Assembly: GCA_900551495.1 (NCBI GenBank)
Contig: URWG01000013.1
Location: forward strand, 1-20,772
DNA from: an uncultured Eubacteriales bacterium
GTDB taxonomy: Bacteria > Bacillota > Clostridia > Oscillospirales > Oscillospiraceae
Length of the DNA stretch: 20,772 bases
Reading direction: 5' to 3'
This document shows positions 6,989 through 15,040 of this stretch, in pieces. The notes beneath the pieces are model-generated. The model was not told the DNA's origin, did no database searches, and saw only the letters and a list, made by a program, of their open reading frames with translations. Within the stretch, counting starts at the first letter, position 1; every line of letters begins with the position of its first letter. Position numbers and translations under genes: made by a program.

Positions 6989-7342
6989 TTACAGAGCCTT
7001 CTTTGCGGTTTCGACGAGAGCGCCGAACGCGGCGGAGTCGGCGATTGCCAGCTCGGACAGCGCCTTGCGGTTCATCTCGATGCCGGACTTCTTCAGACCG
7101 TTCATGAAGCGGGAGTAGTTCATATCGTAGGGCTTCACGGCGGCGGAGATACGGGCAATCCACAGACGGCGGAAATCGCGCTTCTTCTGCTTGCGGCCGA
7201 TGTAGGCGTAAACGCCGGACTTCTTGACCGCCTGCTTTGCCATCTTGAAATGGGTCGATTTGGAGCCCCAGTAGGACTTTGCGAGCTTGAGGGTCTTATT
7301 TCTTCTCTTGCGCGTCATCAGCGCACCTTTTACACGTGCCAT
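6989..7342 (-). CDS. rplT: Large ribosomal subunit protein bL20
   Basis: 117 residues with the standard bL20 sequence, starting MARVKGALMTRKRRNKTLKLAKSY in pattern and containing GRKQKKRDFRRLWIARI. It binds 23S rRNA early in 50S assembly and, in Firmicutes, represses its own operon by acting on the infC leader. AGAGGAGGA precedes ATG 7342. It is the last gene of the operon, 22 nt after rpmI. Confidence 0.99.
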   Translation of the reverse strand: MARVKGALMTRKRRNKTLKLAKSYWGSKSTHFKMAKQAVKKSGVYAYIGRKQKKRDFRRLWIARISAAVKPYDMNYSRFMNGLKKSGIEMNRKALSELAIADSAAFGALVETAKKAL

Positions 7343-7364
7343 TTACTATATCCTCCTCTTCCGA

Positions 7365-7562
7365 TTACTTGTACGGGATCATCTTTTTGATGGCGTCAAC
7401 ATTGGTGACGTCTGCGTAGGTCGTGCTTCTCAGACGGCGACCGCGCTTGGTGTCCTTCTTGGTGAGGATATGGCTCTTGAATGCGTGCGCTCTCTTGACC
7501 TTACCGGTCTTGGTGAGATTGAATCTCTTCTTTGCACCGCTGTGGGTCTTCAGTTTCGGCAT
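7365..7562 (-). CDS. rpmI: Large ribosomal subunit protein bL35
   Basis: 65 residues, rich in Lys and Arg, with the family opening MPKLKTHSGAKKRF and the standard length. AAAGGAGAAG precedes ATG 7562. It is the middle gene of infC-rpmI-rplT, 19 nt after infC. Confidence 0.98.
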   Translation of the reverse strand: MPKLKTHSGAKKRFNLTKTGKVKRAHAFKSHILTKKDTKRGRRLRSTTYADVTNVDAIKKMIPYK

Positions 7563-7581
7563 GGGTACTTCTCCTTTGTAA

Positions 7582-8100
7582 TTATTTTGCAGCCTTCGGC
7601 GACAGGAAGATAGACATATGTCTGCCGTCGAGCTTGGGTTTTTTGTCCAAATTGGAAACCTCGGCGCAGCCCTCTGCGAATCGAATCAGCAGCTCCTCGC
7701 CAATGTTGGTGTGCGCCATCTCACGACCGCGAAAGCGAACCGTGACCTTCACGCGATTGCCGTCCGAAAGGAACTTGCACGCGCTGCGCATCTTGGTGTT
7801 GAGGTCGTTGGTGTCGATGCCGGGAGACATACGAATCTCCTTGATCTCCACCACGCGCTGATTCTTTCTGGCTTCCTTTTCCCGCTTGAGCTGGTCAAAA
7901 CGGAACTTGCCGTAATCCATGATCTTGCAGACAGGGGGTACTGCGTTCGGAGAGATCTTCACAAGATCAAGATCCAGTTCCTCTGCCATTGCCAGCGCTG
8001 CTTCGGAGGTAACGATACCGACCATAGCGCCGTCCGCGCCGATGAGTCGAATTTCCTTATCCCGAATTTCCTCGTTGAGCTGATGATCTAATTTGCCGAT
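7582..8100 (-). CDS. infC: Translation initiation factor IF-3, ATC start
   Basis: A 172-residue IF-3 that binds the 30S subunit and rejects non-canonical start codons and wrong initiator tRNAs. Family pieces are LNEEIRDKEIRLIG near the N-terminus, the central basic linker FRFDQLKREKEARKNQ, and the C-terminal SPGIDTNDLNTKMR and VTVRFRGREMAHT blocks. No ATG, GTG or TTG fits: the only codon at the right distance (8 nt) from the strong GGAGGTG site is ATC at 8100-8098, giving a normal-length protein. The in-frame ATG at 8172 has no ribosome site and lies inside the leader hairpins. A near-cognate start is the known basis of IF-3 autoregulation. Confidence 0.96.
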   Translation of the reverse strand: MGKLDHQLNEEIRDKEIRLIGADGAMVGIVTSEAALAMAEELDLDLVKISPNAVPPVCKIMDYGKFRFDQLKREKEARKNQRVVEIKEIRMSPGIDTNDLNTKMRSACKFLSDGNRVKVTVRFRGREMAHTNIGEELLIRFAEGCAEVSNLDKKPKLDGRHMSIFLSPKAAK

Positions 8101-8250
8101 GGGAAAACACCTCCGTCTCAATAGAAACAAAAAATACGGATGCCGACGGCACCCGCATCGAACCCGCGCCATACGACGCGAAAAACTCGACTATCAAACC
8201 TCTTCGCAGCGCTTGAGGTGAGGACGGGTCGCCGACCTTCTTTGTTTTGC
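8101..8250 (-). promoter_or_regulatory. infC operon leader with attenuator (L20-leader type)
   Basis: The transcript leader is about 150 nt. Near its end an 11-bp stem (8134-8144 with 8148-8158, loop GAC, two wobbles) is followed on the minus strand by a T6 run (8134-8129), making an intrinsic terminator about 20 nt before the infC ribosome site. The position and operon match the Firmicute L20 leader, in which bL20 binding favours termination. Upstream hairpins GGTCG/CGACC and CGCG/CGCG could form the antiterminator part, but I could not derive that structure by eye. Confidence 0.8.
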
Positions 8251-8278
8251 TACACAATTATAGCACCCCGTCCTCACC
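8217..8278. repeat. 12-bp perfect inverted repeat straddling the infC promoter
   Basis: GGTGAGGACGGG (8217-8228) and CCCGTCCTCACC (8267-8278) are exact reverse complements, 38 bp apart. One arm is the -35/-10 spacer and the other lies in the early leader, with the -10 box and start site between them. Confidence 0.8.
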
Positions 8279-8285
8279 GTGTCAA
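8257..8285 (-). promoter_or_regulatory. Consensus sigma-A promoter of infC-rpmI-rplT
   Basis: On the minus strand TTGACA (8285-8280), 17 bp, TATAAT (8262-8257): a perfect consensus match, as expected for a ribosomal operon. The spacer contains one arm of a 12-bp inverted repeat described separately. Confidence 0.92.
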
Positions 8286-8487
8286 GCACTATTTTGTGAA
8301 AGCACGGAAGAATTTTTTTGCGGCGCTCGACGGCGATTTCAAAGCATTTAGATAACAGAAAATGAAGAACAAAACGGAGTCGCCAGATCTCGCTTGCAGC
8401 TCAAGAAAATCCATGCCCATGTATCCGGCGAGCGGCCTGCGTGTTCTTGGCAGAATGAACAAATTGTAGCCAATTAAATTATATACA
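8286..8487. other. Gene-free spacer between divergent operons
   Basis: I see no credible coding frame, tRNA or known RNA motif here. CAAGAA (8402-8407) faces TTCTTG (8444-8449), a weak dyad. The first bases (8286-8318) are A/T-rich upstream of the infC promoter and may act as an UP element. The rest could be a remnant of a decayed gene or an unrecognised small RNA. Confidence 0.4.
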
Positions 8488-8512
8488 TTGACAAAATTTA
8501 GGAATTAGTCAA
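8488..8512. promoter_or_regulatory. Operator-like dyad upstream of the sugar operon
   Basis: TTGAC (8488-8492) and GTCAA (8508-8512) form the ends of an imperfect 25-bp dyad in very AT-rich DNA. The element TTGACAAA occurs here and again at 8530-8537, exactly 42 bp (about four helical turns) downstream, where it is also the promoter's -35 box. Confidence 0.45.
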
Positions 8513-8529
8513 CAAATTATGAAAATATA

Positions 8530-8558
8530 TTGACAAACGAATAAACGGACGATATGAT
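8530..8558 (+). promoter_or_regulatory. Sigma-A promoter of the sugar-catabolism operon
   Basis: TTGACA (8530-8535), 17 bp, TATGAT (8553-8558). The predicted start is near 8565, giving a leader of about 55 nt before the GAGGAGG site at 8606-8612. Confidence 0.82.
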
Positions 8559-8620
8559 GTAGACAGTTCGGTGCACGAAAACAGACGAATCGCGCCGAGA
8601 TTTTAGAGGAGGTAAGCAAA

Positions 8621-9679
8621 ATGAAAAAAGCACTGGCACTTCTTTTGGCACTGTTAATGATTTTCACATTGGCAGGCTGCGTGAACAACCCGAACCCCGA
8701 CAACGGCGACAACCCGTCCGGCTCGGATCAGCCTGCTACCACGGAGGGAGCGATTCCGGACGGAGAGAAGATTACCGTTGGCTATTCTCTGAAAACCCTG
8801 CAGGAAGAGCGCTGGCAGCGTGAGCTTGACGGCTGCGAGGCAGCGGCAAAGGATCTCGGCATCGATTTTGTATATCAGGTTGCCAACGGCGATGCACAGA
8901 CGCAGATTTCTCAGATCGAAAACCTGATTACACAGGGTGTGGACGTATTGATGGTTACGGCGGTTGATATGGGTGCGCTGACAAACGTCCTCGAGACTGC
9001 GAAGGAAGAGGGCATTAAGATTCTGATTTACGATCAGCAGCTCCAAAATGCTTACGGCGATGCATTCGTCGGCTACGAGGACTATACCAACGGCACACTG
9101 ATTGCACAGGTTTGCAAGGAAAAGAACATCAGCGGCAAGGTTGTCATGCTGCACGGTGATAAGGCGTCGAGCATTGATAACATCGTTGAGGGTGAAAAGG
9201 CGGAGTTGGAAGGGCTTGACATTGAGATTGTAATGGAGCAGTATTGTCAGAACTGGGCGGCGGAGAACGGACTTAGCTATGCTCAGAATGCCCTTGCTCA
9301 GTTTAACAACGACATCGCTGCGTTCATCTGCATGAATGACGGCATTGCTTCCGGTGCGATTCAGGCGCTTGAGGAGGTCGGACTTGCCGGAAAGGTCGTT
9401 GTTACCGGCATGGACTGCGAGGTGACCGCCGTACAGAGAATTGCGGCGGGTACGCAGACCTCTACGCTGTTCAAGGACAGCAAGGTGCTGTCCAGAACCG
9501 CTATCGAAACTGCGGTTAAGCTCGCAAAGGGCGAGGAGATTAAGGCGGAAAAGACCATCAACTTCGGTGTGAATGATATGCCGCATGTAATTGTCAACTC
9601 TGTCGTTATTACGGCTGACAACATTCAGAGCGCACTCATTGAGCCCGGCTATATGACCGAGGAAGAAATTTTCGGATAA
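8621..9679 (+). CDS. ABC sugar importer substrate-binding lipoprotein (XylF-like)
   Basis: A 352-residue type I periplasmic-binding-fold protein. The N-terminus is a lipoprotein signal with lipobox LAGC, so Cys20 is lipidated and the protein sits on the outer membrane leaflet, followed by a Gly/Asn/Asp-rich linker. The mature part resembles xylose-binding XylF: QEERWQRELDGCEAAAKDLG, NGDAQTQISQIENLITQGVD, VTGMDCEVTAVQRIAAGTQ and the closing block VNDMPHVIVNSVVITADNI. GAGGAGG lies 8 nt before ATG 8621. It is the first gene of the operon and is separated from the ATPase gene by a GC-rich hairpin, consistent with the binding protein being made in excess. The ligand is not necessarily xylose; a pentose, 6-deoxyhexose or similar small sugar fits the neighbours. 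Confidence 0.9.
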   Translation: MKKALALLLALLMIFTLAGCVNNPNPDNGDNPSGSDQPATTEGAIPDGEKITVGYSLKTLQEERWQRELDGCEAAAKDLGIDFVYQVANGDAQTQISQIENLITQGVDVLMVTAVDMGALTNVLETAKEEGIKILIYDQQLQNAYGDAFVGYEDYTNGTLIAQVCKEKNISGKVVMLHGDKASSIDNIVEGEKAELEGLDIEIVMEQYCQNWAAENGLSYAQNALAQFNNDIAAFICMNDGIASGAIQALEEVGLAGKVVVTGMDCEVTAVQRIAAGTQTSTLFKDSKVLSRTAIETAVKLAKGEEIKAEKTINFGVNDMPHVIVNSVVITADNIQSALIEPGYMTEEEIFG

Positions 9680-9686
9680 TAATACT

Positions 9687-9712
9687 GAGGGGGCAGGGCG
9701 ACCTGCCCCCGT
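9687..9712 (+). promoter_or_regulatory. Intergenic GC hairpin with GNRA loop after the binding-protein gene
   Basis: GGGGGCAGG (9689-9697) pairs with CCTGCCCCC (9702-9710) around GCGA, a GNRA tetraloop. No T-run follows, so it is more likely a 3'-end stabiliser that raises binding-protein mRNA relative to the downstream transporter genes than a true terminator. Confidence 0.75.
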
Positions 9713-9730
9713 CACTAAAAGGAGACGGCG

Positions 9731-11260
9731 ATGGAAGACTATATCCTGAAGATGCAAGATATTACAAAGCTGTTTCCCGGCGTACGCGCACTCGATAAGG
9801 TGAACTTCCGGGTTCGGCGCGGTGAGATTCATGCGCTGGTCGGTGAAAACGGCGCGGGAAAATCCACGCTTATGAAAATTCTGAGCGGTGTGTATCCGAC
9901 GGGAGACTACTCGGGCACGATGCTGCTTAACGGCAAGCCGCAGACCTATTCCTGCATCAAGGACAGCGAGCGTGCCGGCGTTGCAATTATTTATCAGGAG
10001 CTCGGACTTGTCAATACTATGACGGTTTGCGAAAACATCTTTTTGGGAAACGAATTGATGAAAAACGGTTGTATCGATTGGGACAGTCAAAACGAGAAAA
10101 GCAAGGAGCTTTTGCAAATTGTCCGACTGAAGGAAAATCCGATGACTGTCGTTGAACAGCTTGGCACCGGAAAGCAGCAGCTCATTGAGATTGCAAAGGC
10201 GATAAATAAGAATGTTCAGCTCCTGATTCTTGATGAGCCGACCTCCTCTCTGACCGAGGCGGACAGCAAGAATCTTTTGGAGCTTCTGAAAAAATTCCGA
10301 AGCGAGGGAATGACCTGCATTTATATTTCGCATAAGCTCAACGAGGTTATGGAAATTGCAGATACCATTACCGTACTCAGGGACGGCAAAACGATTGTGA
10401 CGAAGCCGGCCGGCGAATTCGATGAGCGCAGCCTGATTTCGTATATGGTCGGCAGAAATATGGACGATTGCTATCCGTATGCCGAGCATACGCCGCATGA
10501 TGTCGCGCTGCGGGTTGCAAACTGGACGGTCCCCACAAAAAAGGATCCGAGTCGCAAGCTTTTGAATTGCGTGGATTTTGAGGCACGTAAGGGTGAGATC
10601 GTAGGAATTGCCGGACTGATGGGCGCCGGTCGGACAGAGTTTGCAATGAGCTTATTCGGCGCATTGAGCGAAAAGCCGGAAAGCGGCGAGCTGTTTTTGC
10701 ACGGGCGGAGGCATAAGGTGTTTCGTTCGCCGAAGGAGGCGATTGATGCCGGTCTGATGTATCTTTCCGAGGACCGCAAAAGGTACGGTCTTGTGTTGAA
10801 TCTCAATTTGCGGCAGAATATTACATTAGCGAGCTTGGAACGAATTTCAAAGCTCGGCGTAATCAATTACGACAAGGAAACACAGGAGGTTGGTGATTCC
10901 ATCCGCGACCTTGGCGTGAAAACGCCGTCGATGTTTCAATTGGCGAAAAATCTCTCGGGAGGGAATCAGCAAAAGGTCGTGATTGCAAAGGCGCTGCTGA
11001 CACAGCCTGAAATCCTGATTCTTGATGAACCGACACGGGGAATCGACATCGGTGCGAAGCATGAGATTTATCAGCTTATGAACAAGCTTGTTGAGCAGGG
11101 CATTTGCATTGTTATGATTTCCTCCGAGCTGCCCGAGGTTATCAATATGAGCGACCGAATCTATGTAATGTCCGAGGGAAGGATGAATGCAGTTTTGGAT
11201 AATACCGGACATTGCGTCAGCCAGGAAACGATTCTTTATTATGCGGCGGGAGGACAATGA
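9731..11260 (+). CDS. Sugar ABC importer, double-domain ATPase (XylG/RbsA-like)
   Basis: A 509-residue fused pair of ABC ATPase domains that powers a CUT2-class monosaccharide importer. Domain 1 has Walker A GENGAGKST (38-46), Q-loop IIYQELGLV, an ABC signature replaced by LGTGKQQ and Walker B LLILDEPTSSL. Domain 2 has the usual degenerate Walker A GLMGAGRTE, a canonical LSGGNQQK signature and LILDEPTRGIDIG. A degenerate second nucleotide site is normal in this class. AAAAGGAGAC precedes ATG 9731. The stop (11258-11260) is one base from the permease start, so the two are coupled. Confidence 0.94.
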   Translation: MEDYILKMQDITKLFPGVRALDKVNFRVRRGEIHALVGENGAGKSTLMKILSGVYPTGDYSGTMLLNGKPQTYSCIKDSERAGVAIIYQELGLVNTMTVCENIFLGNELMKNGCIDWDSQNEKSKELLQIVRLKENPMTVVEQLGTGKQQLIEIAKAINKNVQLLILDEPTSSLTEADSKNLLELLKKFRSEGMTCIYISHKLNEVMEIADTITVLRDGKTIVTKPAGEFDERSLISYMVGRNMDDCYPYAEHTPHDVALRVANWTVPTKKDPSRKLLNCVDFEARKGEIVGIAGLMGAGRTEFAMSLFGALSEKPESGELFLHGRRHKVFRSPKEAIDAGLMYLSEDRKRYGLVLNLNLRQNITLASLERISKLGVINYDKETQEVGDSIRDLGVKTPSMFQLAKNLSGGNQQKVVIAKALLTQPEILILDEPTRGIDIGAKHEIYQLMNKLVEQGICIVMISSELPEVINMSDRIYVMSEGRMNAVLDNTGHCVSQETILYYAAGGQ

Positions 11261-11261
11261 T

Positions 11262-12440
11262 ATGACAGAAACAAAACTTTCTCGCGCAAAACAAACCACG
11301 GGGTTGATTTACAAACACAGCCTCTTTATTGAGGTGATCATTGTATTTGTGCTGTTCCAATTTTTGACCGGCGGCACATTTATTACGACCCGAAACCTTT
11401 CAAACCTTATGATGCAGGGCGCAACATGCTCGCTGATTGCGGTAACGATGATGCTAGTCATTGTTTCGTGCAACTCGGATCTGTCCGCGGGCAGCGCACT
11501 GGGCTGCATCGGCACCATCGCCGCAACGCTTCAGGTTACGCTGGGGTGGGGAACCGTACCCACAATGCTGCTGGTATTGCTTGCCGGTCTGCTTCTCGGC
11601 TTTTGGCACGGCTACTGGATTGCATACAAGAAGCTGCCTGCGTTTATCGTAACGCTGGCAACGCAACTGGTTGTCAAGGGAATTACGCTGCTGGTCGGCA
11701 ACGGAGCGGCGATCGGACCGATGAGCGAGTCCTTTTCCGCACTCGGCAAGGGTTATATGCCGAGCCTGTTTTTGAAGGATGCAACGTTCAATGATCTGAG
11801 CCTGATTATCACGGTTGTGCTGCTGACCGTTTATGTGATCGTGACGATTGCAAGCGAGAAAAAGCGTATTAGGCAGGGGCTGGTTCAGCCGAAATGGAGC
11901 AAAATGCTTTTGAAGACGGCGGGAATCGTTGTGCTCGTTGCTGCAGCGGCAAGCATCTTTGTCTTCTACAAGGGCTTTCCATATGCGATCGTTCTGCTGC
12001 TGGCTGCTGCCGCGGCAGTGAATTTTGTCGTAAAAAACACAAAATTCGGGCGTTACGTATTTGCAATCGGCGGCAACGCAGAGGCAGCGCGGCTGTCGGG
12101 AATCAATAACGAACGCGTTGTGTTAAAGATTTATGTTTTACACAGTGTTGTTGTCTCCTTGGCAAGCATCGTATATCTCGGTCGTGTCGGTCAGGCGACG
12201 GCAACCGCGGGAACATCATTTGAGTTTACGGCAATTACCGGGTGCGTTGTCGGTGGTACGAGTATTATGGGCGGACGCGGCAACGTCGTCGGTGCGGTGA
12301 TCGGCACGATGCTGATGGCAAGCCTTGATAACGGCATGAGCTTGCTGAACATGGGTCAAAGCACGCAATACATTGTGAAGGGCTTGGTGCTGATGCTGGC
12401 AATCGCTATGGATGTTATTTCAAGGAATAAAAAAGGGTAA
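11262..12440 (+). CDS. Sugar ABC importer permease (XylH-like)
   Basis: A 392-residue integral membrane permease of the CUT2/BPD type with roughly ten or eleven hydrophobic segments. The family block GNAEAARLSGINNERVVLKIY, the cytoplasmic coupling region, and the following TAITGCVVGGTSIMGGRGN and VGAVIGTMLMASLDNGM all match XylH; the length equals XylH rather than the shorter RbsC. ATG 11262 is preceded by GGGAGGACAA; the frame is open back to 11187, but that part overlaps the ATPase gene. The next gene starts on the last base of its stop (TAATG). Confidence 0.92.
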   Translation: MTETKLSRAKQTTGLIYKHSLFIEVIIVFVLFQFLTGGTFITTRNLSNLMMQGATCSLIAVTMMLVIVSCNSDLSAGSALGCIGTIAATLQVTLGWGTVPTMLLVLLAGLLLGFWHGYWIAYKKLPAFIVTLATQLVVKGITLLVGNGAAIGPMSESFSALGKGYMPSLFLKDATFNDLSLIITVVLLTVYVIVTIASEKKRIRQGLVQPKWSKMLLKTAGIVVLVAAAASIFVFYKGFPYAIVLLLAAAAAVNFVVKNTKFGRYVFAIGGNAEAARLSGINNERVVLKIYVLHSVVVSLASIVYLGRVGQATATAGTSFEFTAITGCVVGGTSIMGGRGNVVGAVIGTMLMASLDNGMSLLNMGQSTQYIVKGLVLMLAIAMDVISRNKKG

Positions 12441-13561
12441 TGAATATGGGTTATATTAAAGATAAAATTGCAAATGTTTCGGTGCATCTTGTTTCTACCA
12501 GAGTTCAGCAGGGTTTCGCCGATGCAACAAGAACGGTGGAATGCGTCGGTTATACGGTCGTTTGTATTACAACGCAGAGTGGCATTGAGGGCTTCGGAGT
12601 TACCTATCATGAGGTCGGCGGCGAAGCAACAAAGATGCTGATTGAGAAGGACATCGCACCTAAACTGATCGGCAGGGATCCGTTTGAGACTGAGAAGATT
12701 TGGGAGGAAATGGTTGCATACCTTCGCGGTGTGGGCAGGAAGGGATTAATGTTCTGTGCGTTGAGTGCTGTAGACATTGCTCTTTGGGACATTAAGGGCA
12801 AAATGCTGAATATCCCGCTCTACAAGCTCTTTGGCGGCAATAATCCGAAGGTTCCGGTTTACGGAAGCGGCGGCTGGACATCATACTCTGATGACCGTTT
12901 GGTTGAGGAAATGGTAAGTCTTGTCCGTGACGATCACTACAGCACTATTAAATTTAAGGTCGGTGTAGACGGCGGCAGAAATCCGAATCGTGATCTTGAT
13001 CGTGTTCGGTTGGTTCGCGAGGCGGTCGGTCCGAACGTACAGATTCTCCTCGATGCAAACAACTGCTGGGATGCGGCAACAGGCGTTCGCTTTGCAAATC
13101 GCGTGAAGGAATATGACATCCTGCTGCTTGAGGAACCGGTTTTTGCCGACGATTTACCCGGACTGAAACGATTTAAGCTCGGAACTGATTTGCCGCTTGC
13201 GACGGGCGAACATGAGTACACAAAATACGGCTGTAGGGAGCTTGTGATGAATAACGCAACCGACTACGTTCAAATCGACGCAACACGCACGGGCGGCTTT
13301 ACAGAGATGTTGAAGATTGCTGCAATCACTCAGGCGTGGAATCTGAAATTTGCACCTCATGCAATGGAAAATATCCATATTCATCTCGTCAGCGCTTTCT
13401 CCAACGCTCCCTTTCTGGAACGGCTGAAGCTCTTTGAAGGGATTACGGAGCAACTTTACATTGATGCCCCGAAGCCGGTGGACGGTTATATGACGATTCC
13501 AGATCTGCCGGGGCTTGGCTTATGCTTGAACAAAGACTTTATTCGTGATAACGAGGAGTAA
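12440..13561 (+). CDS. Mandelate racemase-group enolase-superfamily enzyme, probable sugar-acid dehydratase
   Basis: A 373-residue enzyme with an N-terminal capping domain (about 1-125) and TIM barrel. All mandelate-racemase-subgroup residues are visible: KxK at Lys171/Lys173, metal ligands Asp205 (LLDANNCW), the LLEEP glutamate (231/232) and Glu257 (TGEHE), and the general-base dyad Asp280 (VQIDATRTGG) with His307 (APHAMENIH). Such enzymes usually dehydrate aldonic or aldaric acids to 2-keto-3-deoxy acids; fuconate, talarate/galactarate and tartrate dehydratases share this set. The neighbouring pyruvate-type aldolase is the expected next step. The start is ATG 12440 (TAATG with the permease stop) or ATG 12446. 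Which acid is used, or whether it is a racemase, cannot be told. Confidence 0.88.
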   Translation: MNMGYIKDKIANVSVHLVSTRVQQGFADATRTVECVGYTVVCITTQSGIEGFGVTYHEVGGEATKMLIEKDIAPKLIGRDPFETEKIWEEMVAYLRGVGRKGLMFCALSAVDIALWDIKGKMLNIPLYKLFGGNNPKVPVYGSGGWTSYSDDRLVEEMVSLVRDDHYSTIKFKVGVDGGRNPNRDLDRVRLVREAVGPNVQILLDANNCWDAATGVRFANRVKEYDILLLEEPVFADDLPGLKRFKLGTDLPLATGEHEYTKYGCRELVMNNATDYVQIDATRTGGFTEMLKIAAITQAWNLKFAPHAMENIHIHLVSAFSNAPFLERLKLFEGITEQLYIDAPKPVDGYMTIPDLPGLGLCLNKDFIRDNEE

Positions 13562-13579
13562 AAACAGGAGGTAAAGACA

Positions 13580-15025
13580 ATGAAGATGTTAATGAACGGT
13601 TGCTGGACGGATTCGTCCGACGGTAAGGTTCAAAATGTTGTAAATCCCGCAACCGGCGCGGTGATTGATACAGTACCGTGTGCCACGCGCGAGGATGTTA
13701 CGAAGGCCATTGACATTGCAGCCGAGGCTCAAAAGCCGTGGGCGGCAATACCTGTACGTGAGCGCTGCAAGCTGCTGAGAAAATTTGCAAAGAATGTCGT
13801 TGAGCGCCGGATGGAGCTTGGAGAAATCCTGACAAAAGAAACCGGAAAGCCTTATATTGCCGAGTCTGTTTGGGAATTCGACTCCGTTGCATATGTGTTC
13901 GAAGGTGCCTGTGAAATTGCAATGCACCATTACGGAAAAACCCTTCCCATTGCAACCGAACCTGGGTATGACACTGACATTCAGTTTACAATGAATGAGC
14001 CGCTTGGCGTAATCGCCTGCATTATTCCCTATAATTTCCCTGCAGCACTTTGGTCTTTCAAGGTTGCTGCAGCGCTGGCTGCCGGCAATGCGGTTGTAAT
14101 TAAGGCACCGTCGTATGATCCGCTGACGGTTCTGACCCTTACTGATATGCTGGTCGAGGCAGGAATTCCCGGCGGTTTGGTGAATTGCCTTACCGGAAAG
14201 GGCAGCCTTGTAGGTGACTGGATTGTTGACGATCCGCGCATTGCATCCGTGAATTTTACCGGTAGCGCAGAGACCGGCATCAGCATTGCGAAGACCGCGG
14301 CTAAGCATTTGACAGGTTATCAGTTTGAACTGGGCGGAAACGATCCGTTTATTGTGTGTGCCGACGGTGACTTGGAGCTTGCACTCAAGGAGGCGGGCGA
14401 TAAGGCAAGAAATGCCGGACAGTGCTGCAGTGCGGCAAAGCGCTTCCTGATTCATAATTCCCTAAAGGAGACCTTCTGCAAGCGTTTGGTTGATGAGTAT
14501 CTCAAGCCGCTTGTGTTGGGCGACCCGTTTGATAAAAAGACAACGATGGGTCCTGTTATCAGCGAACAGGCGGCAAAGAAGATTATCTCTCAGATTGATC
14601 TGACGGTACAGCAAGGGGCTACGGTCTACTACGGCGGTCGCCGTAACGGCGCTTTTGTTGAGCCGACGGTGTTGGTCGATGTTACGCCGGATATGGATAT
14701 TATGAAAAATATGGAGGTGTTTGGTCCGGTTTGGCCGGTGATTGGCTTCGACACTGTTGAGGAAGCAATTGAATTGGCGAACATGACAGATTACGGTCTC
14801 TCCTCCGGCGTGTTTACAAGGGATATGAAGACGGCGGCAAAATTCTGCCGCGGTATTAAGGCGGGCTATGTTACCGTGAACGGTTCCGGCGGCTTCCGGG
14901 CTGCTGAGCTTCCCTTCGGCGGCGGGAAGAAGCTGACCGGCAACAGCCGCGAAAGCTTAATGACGCTGATGGATGAAGTAACACAGAAAAAATCAGTGAT
15001 TCTTCGTTATATTCTGGAAGAGTAA
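13580..15025 (+). CDS. NAD(P)-dependent aldehyde dehydrogenase
   Basis: A 481-residue ALDH-superfamily enzyme oxidising an aldehyde to its acid. Catalytic residues are intact: Asn152 (PYNFP) for the oxyanion hole, Glu250 (FELGGNDP) as general base and Cys283 (NAGQCCSA) as nucleophile; an extra Cys282 precedes it where most members have Val. The coenzyme turn is FTGSAETG. Similarity in layout to lactaldehyde/glycolaldehyde and succinate-semialdehyde dehydrogenases fits a role on the small aldehydes released by either aldolase in this operon. AGGAGGT lies 8 nt before ATG 13580. The exact substrate is inferred from context only. Confidence 0.93.
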   Translation: MKMLMNGCWTDSSDGKVQNVVNPATGAVIDTVPCATREDVTKAIDIAAEAQKPWAAIPVRERCKLLRKFAKNVVERRMELGEILTKETGKPYIAESVWEFDSVAYVFEGACEIAMHHYGKTLPIATEPGYDTDIQFTMNEPLGVIACIIPYNFPAALWSFKVAAALAAGNAVVIKAPSYDPLTVLTLTDMLVEAGIPGGLVNCLTGKGSLVGDWIVDDPRIASVNFTGSAETGISIAKTAAKHLTGYQFELGGNDPFIVCADGDLELALKEAGDKARNAGQCCSAAKRFLIHNSLKETFCKRLVDEYLKPLVLGDPFDKKTTMGPVISEQAAKKIISQIDLTVQQGATVYYGGRRNGAFVEPTVLVDVTPDMDIMKNMEVFGPVWPVIGFDTVEEAIELANMTDYGLSSGVFTRDMKTAAKFCRGIKAGYVTVNGSGGFRAAELPFGGGKKLTGNSRESLMTLMDEVTQKKSVILRYILEE

Positions 15026-15040
15026 GTCGGAGAATATGCG

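Noticed and set aside
8286..8487. Possible small RNA or riboswitch upstream of the sugar operon
   Set aside because: Only a weak 6-bp dyad is present, and the predicted transcript starts downstream near 8565.
8654..10498. A 614-residue minus-strand open frame opposite the binding-protein and ATPase genes
   Set aside because: It is a shadow: it has no ribosome site, no family resemblance, and spans two well-supported plus-strand genes and the hairpin between them.
13589..14455. A 288-residue minus-strand frame inside the aldehyde dehydrogenase gene
   Set aside because: Shadow frame; the plus-strand frame has every ALDH catalytic residue.
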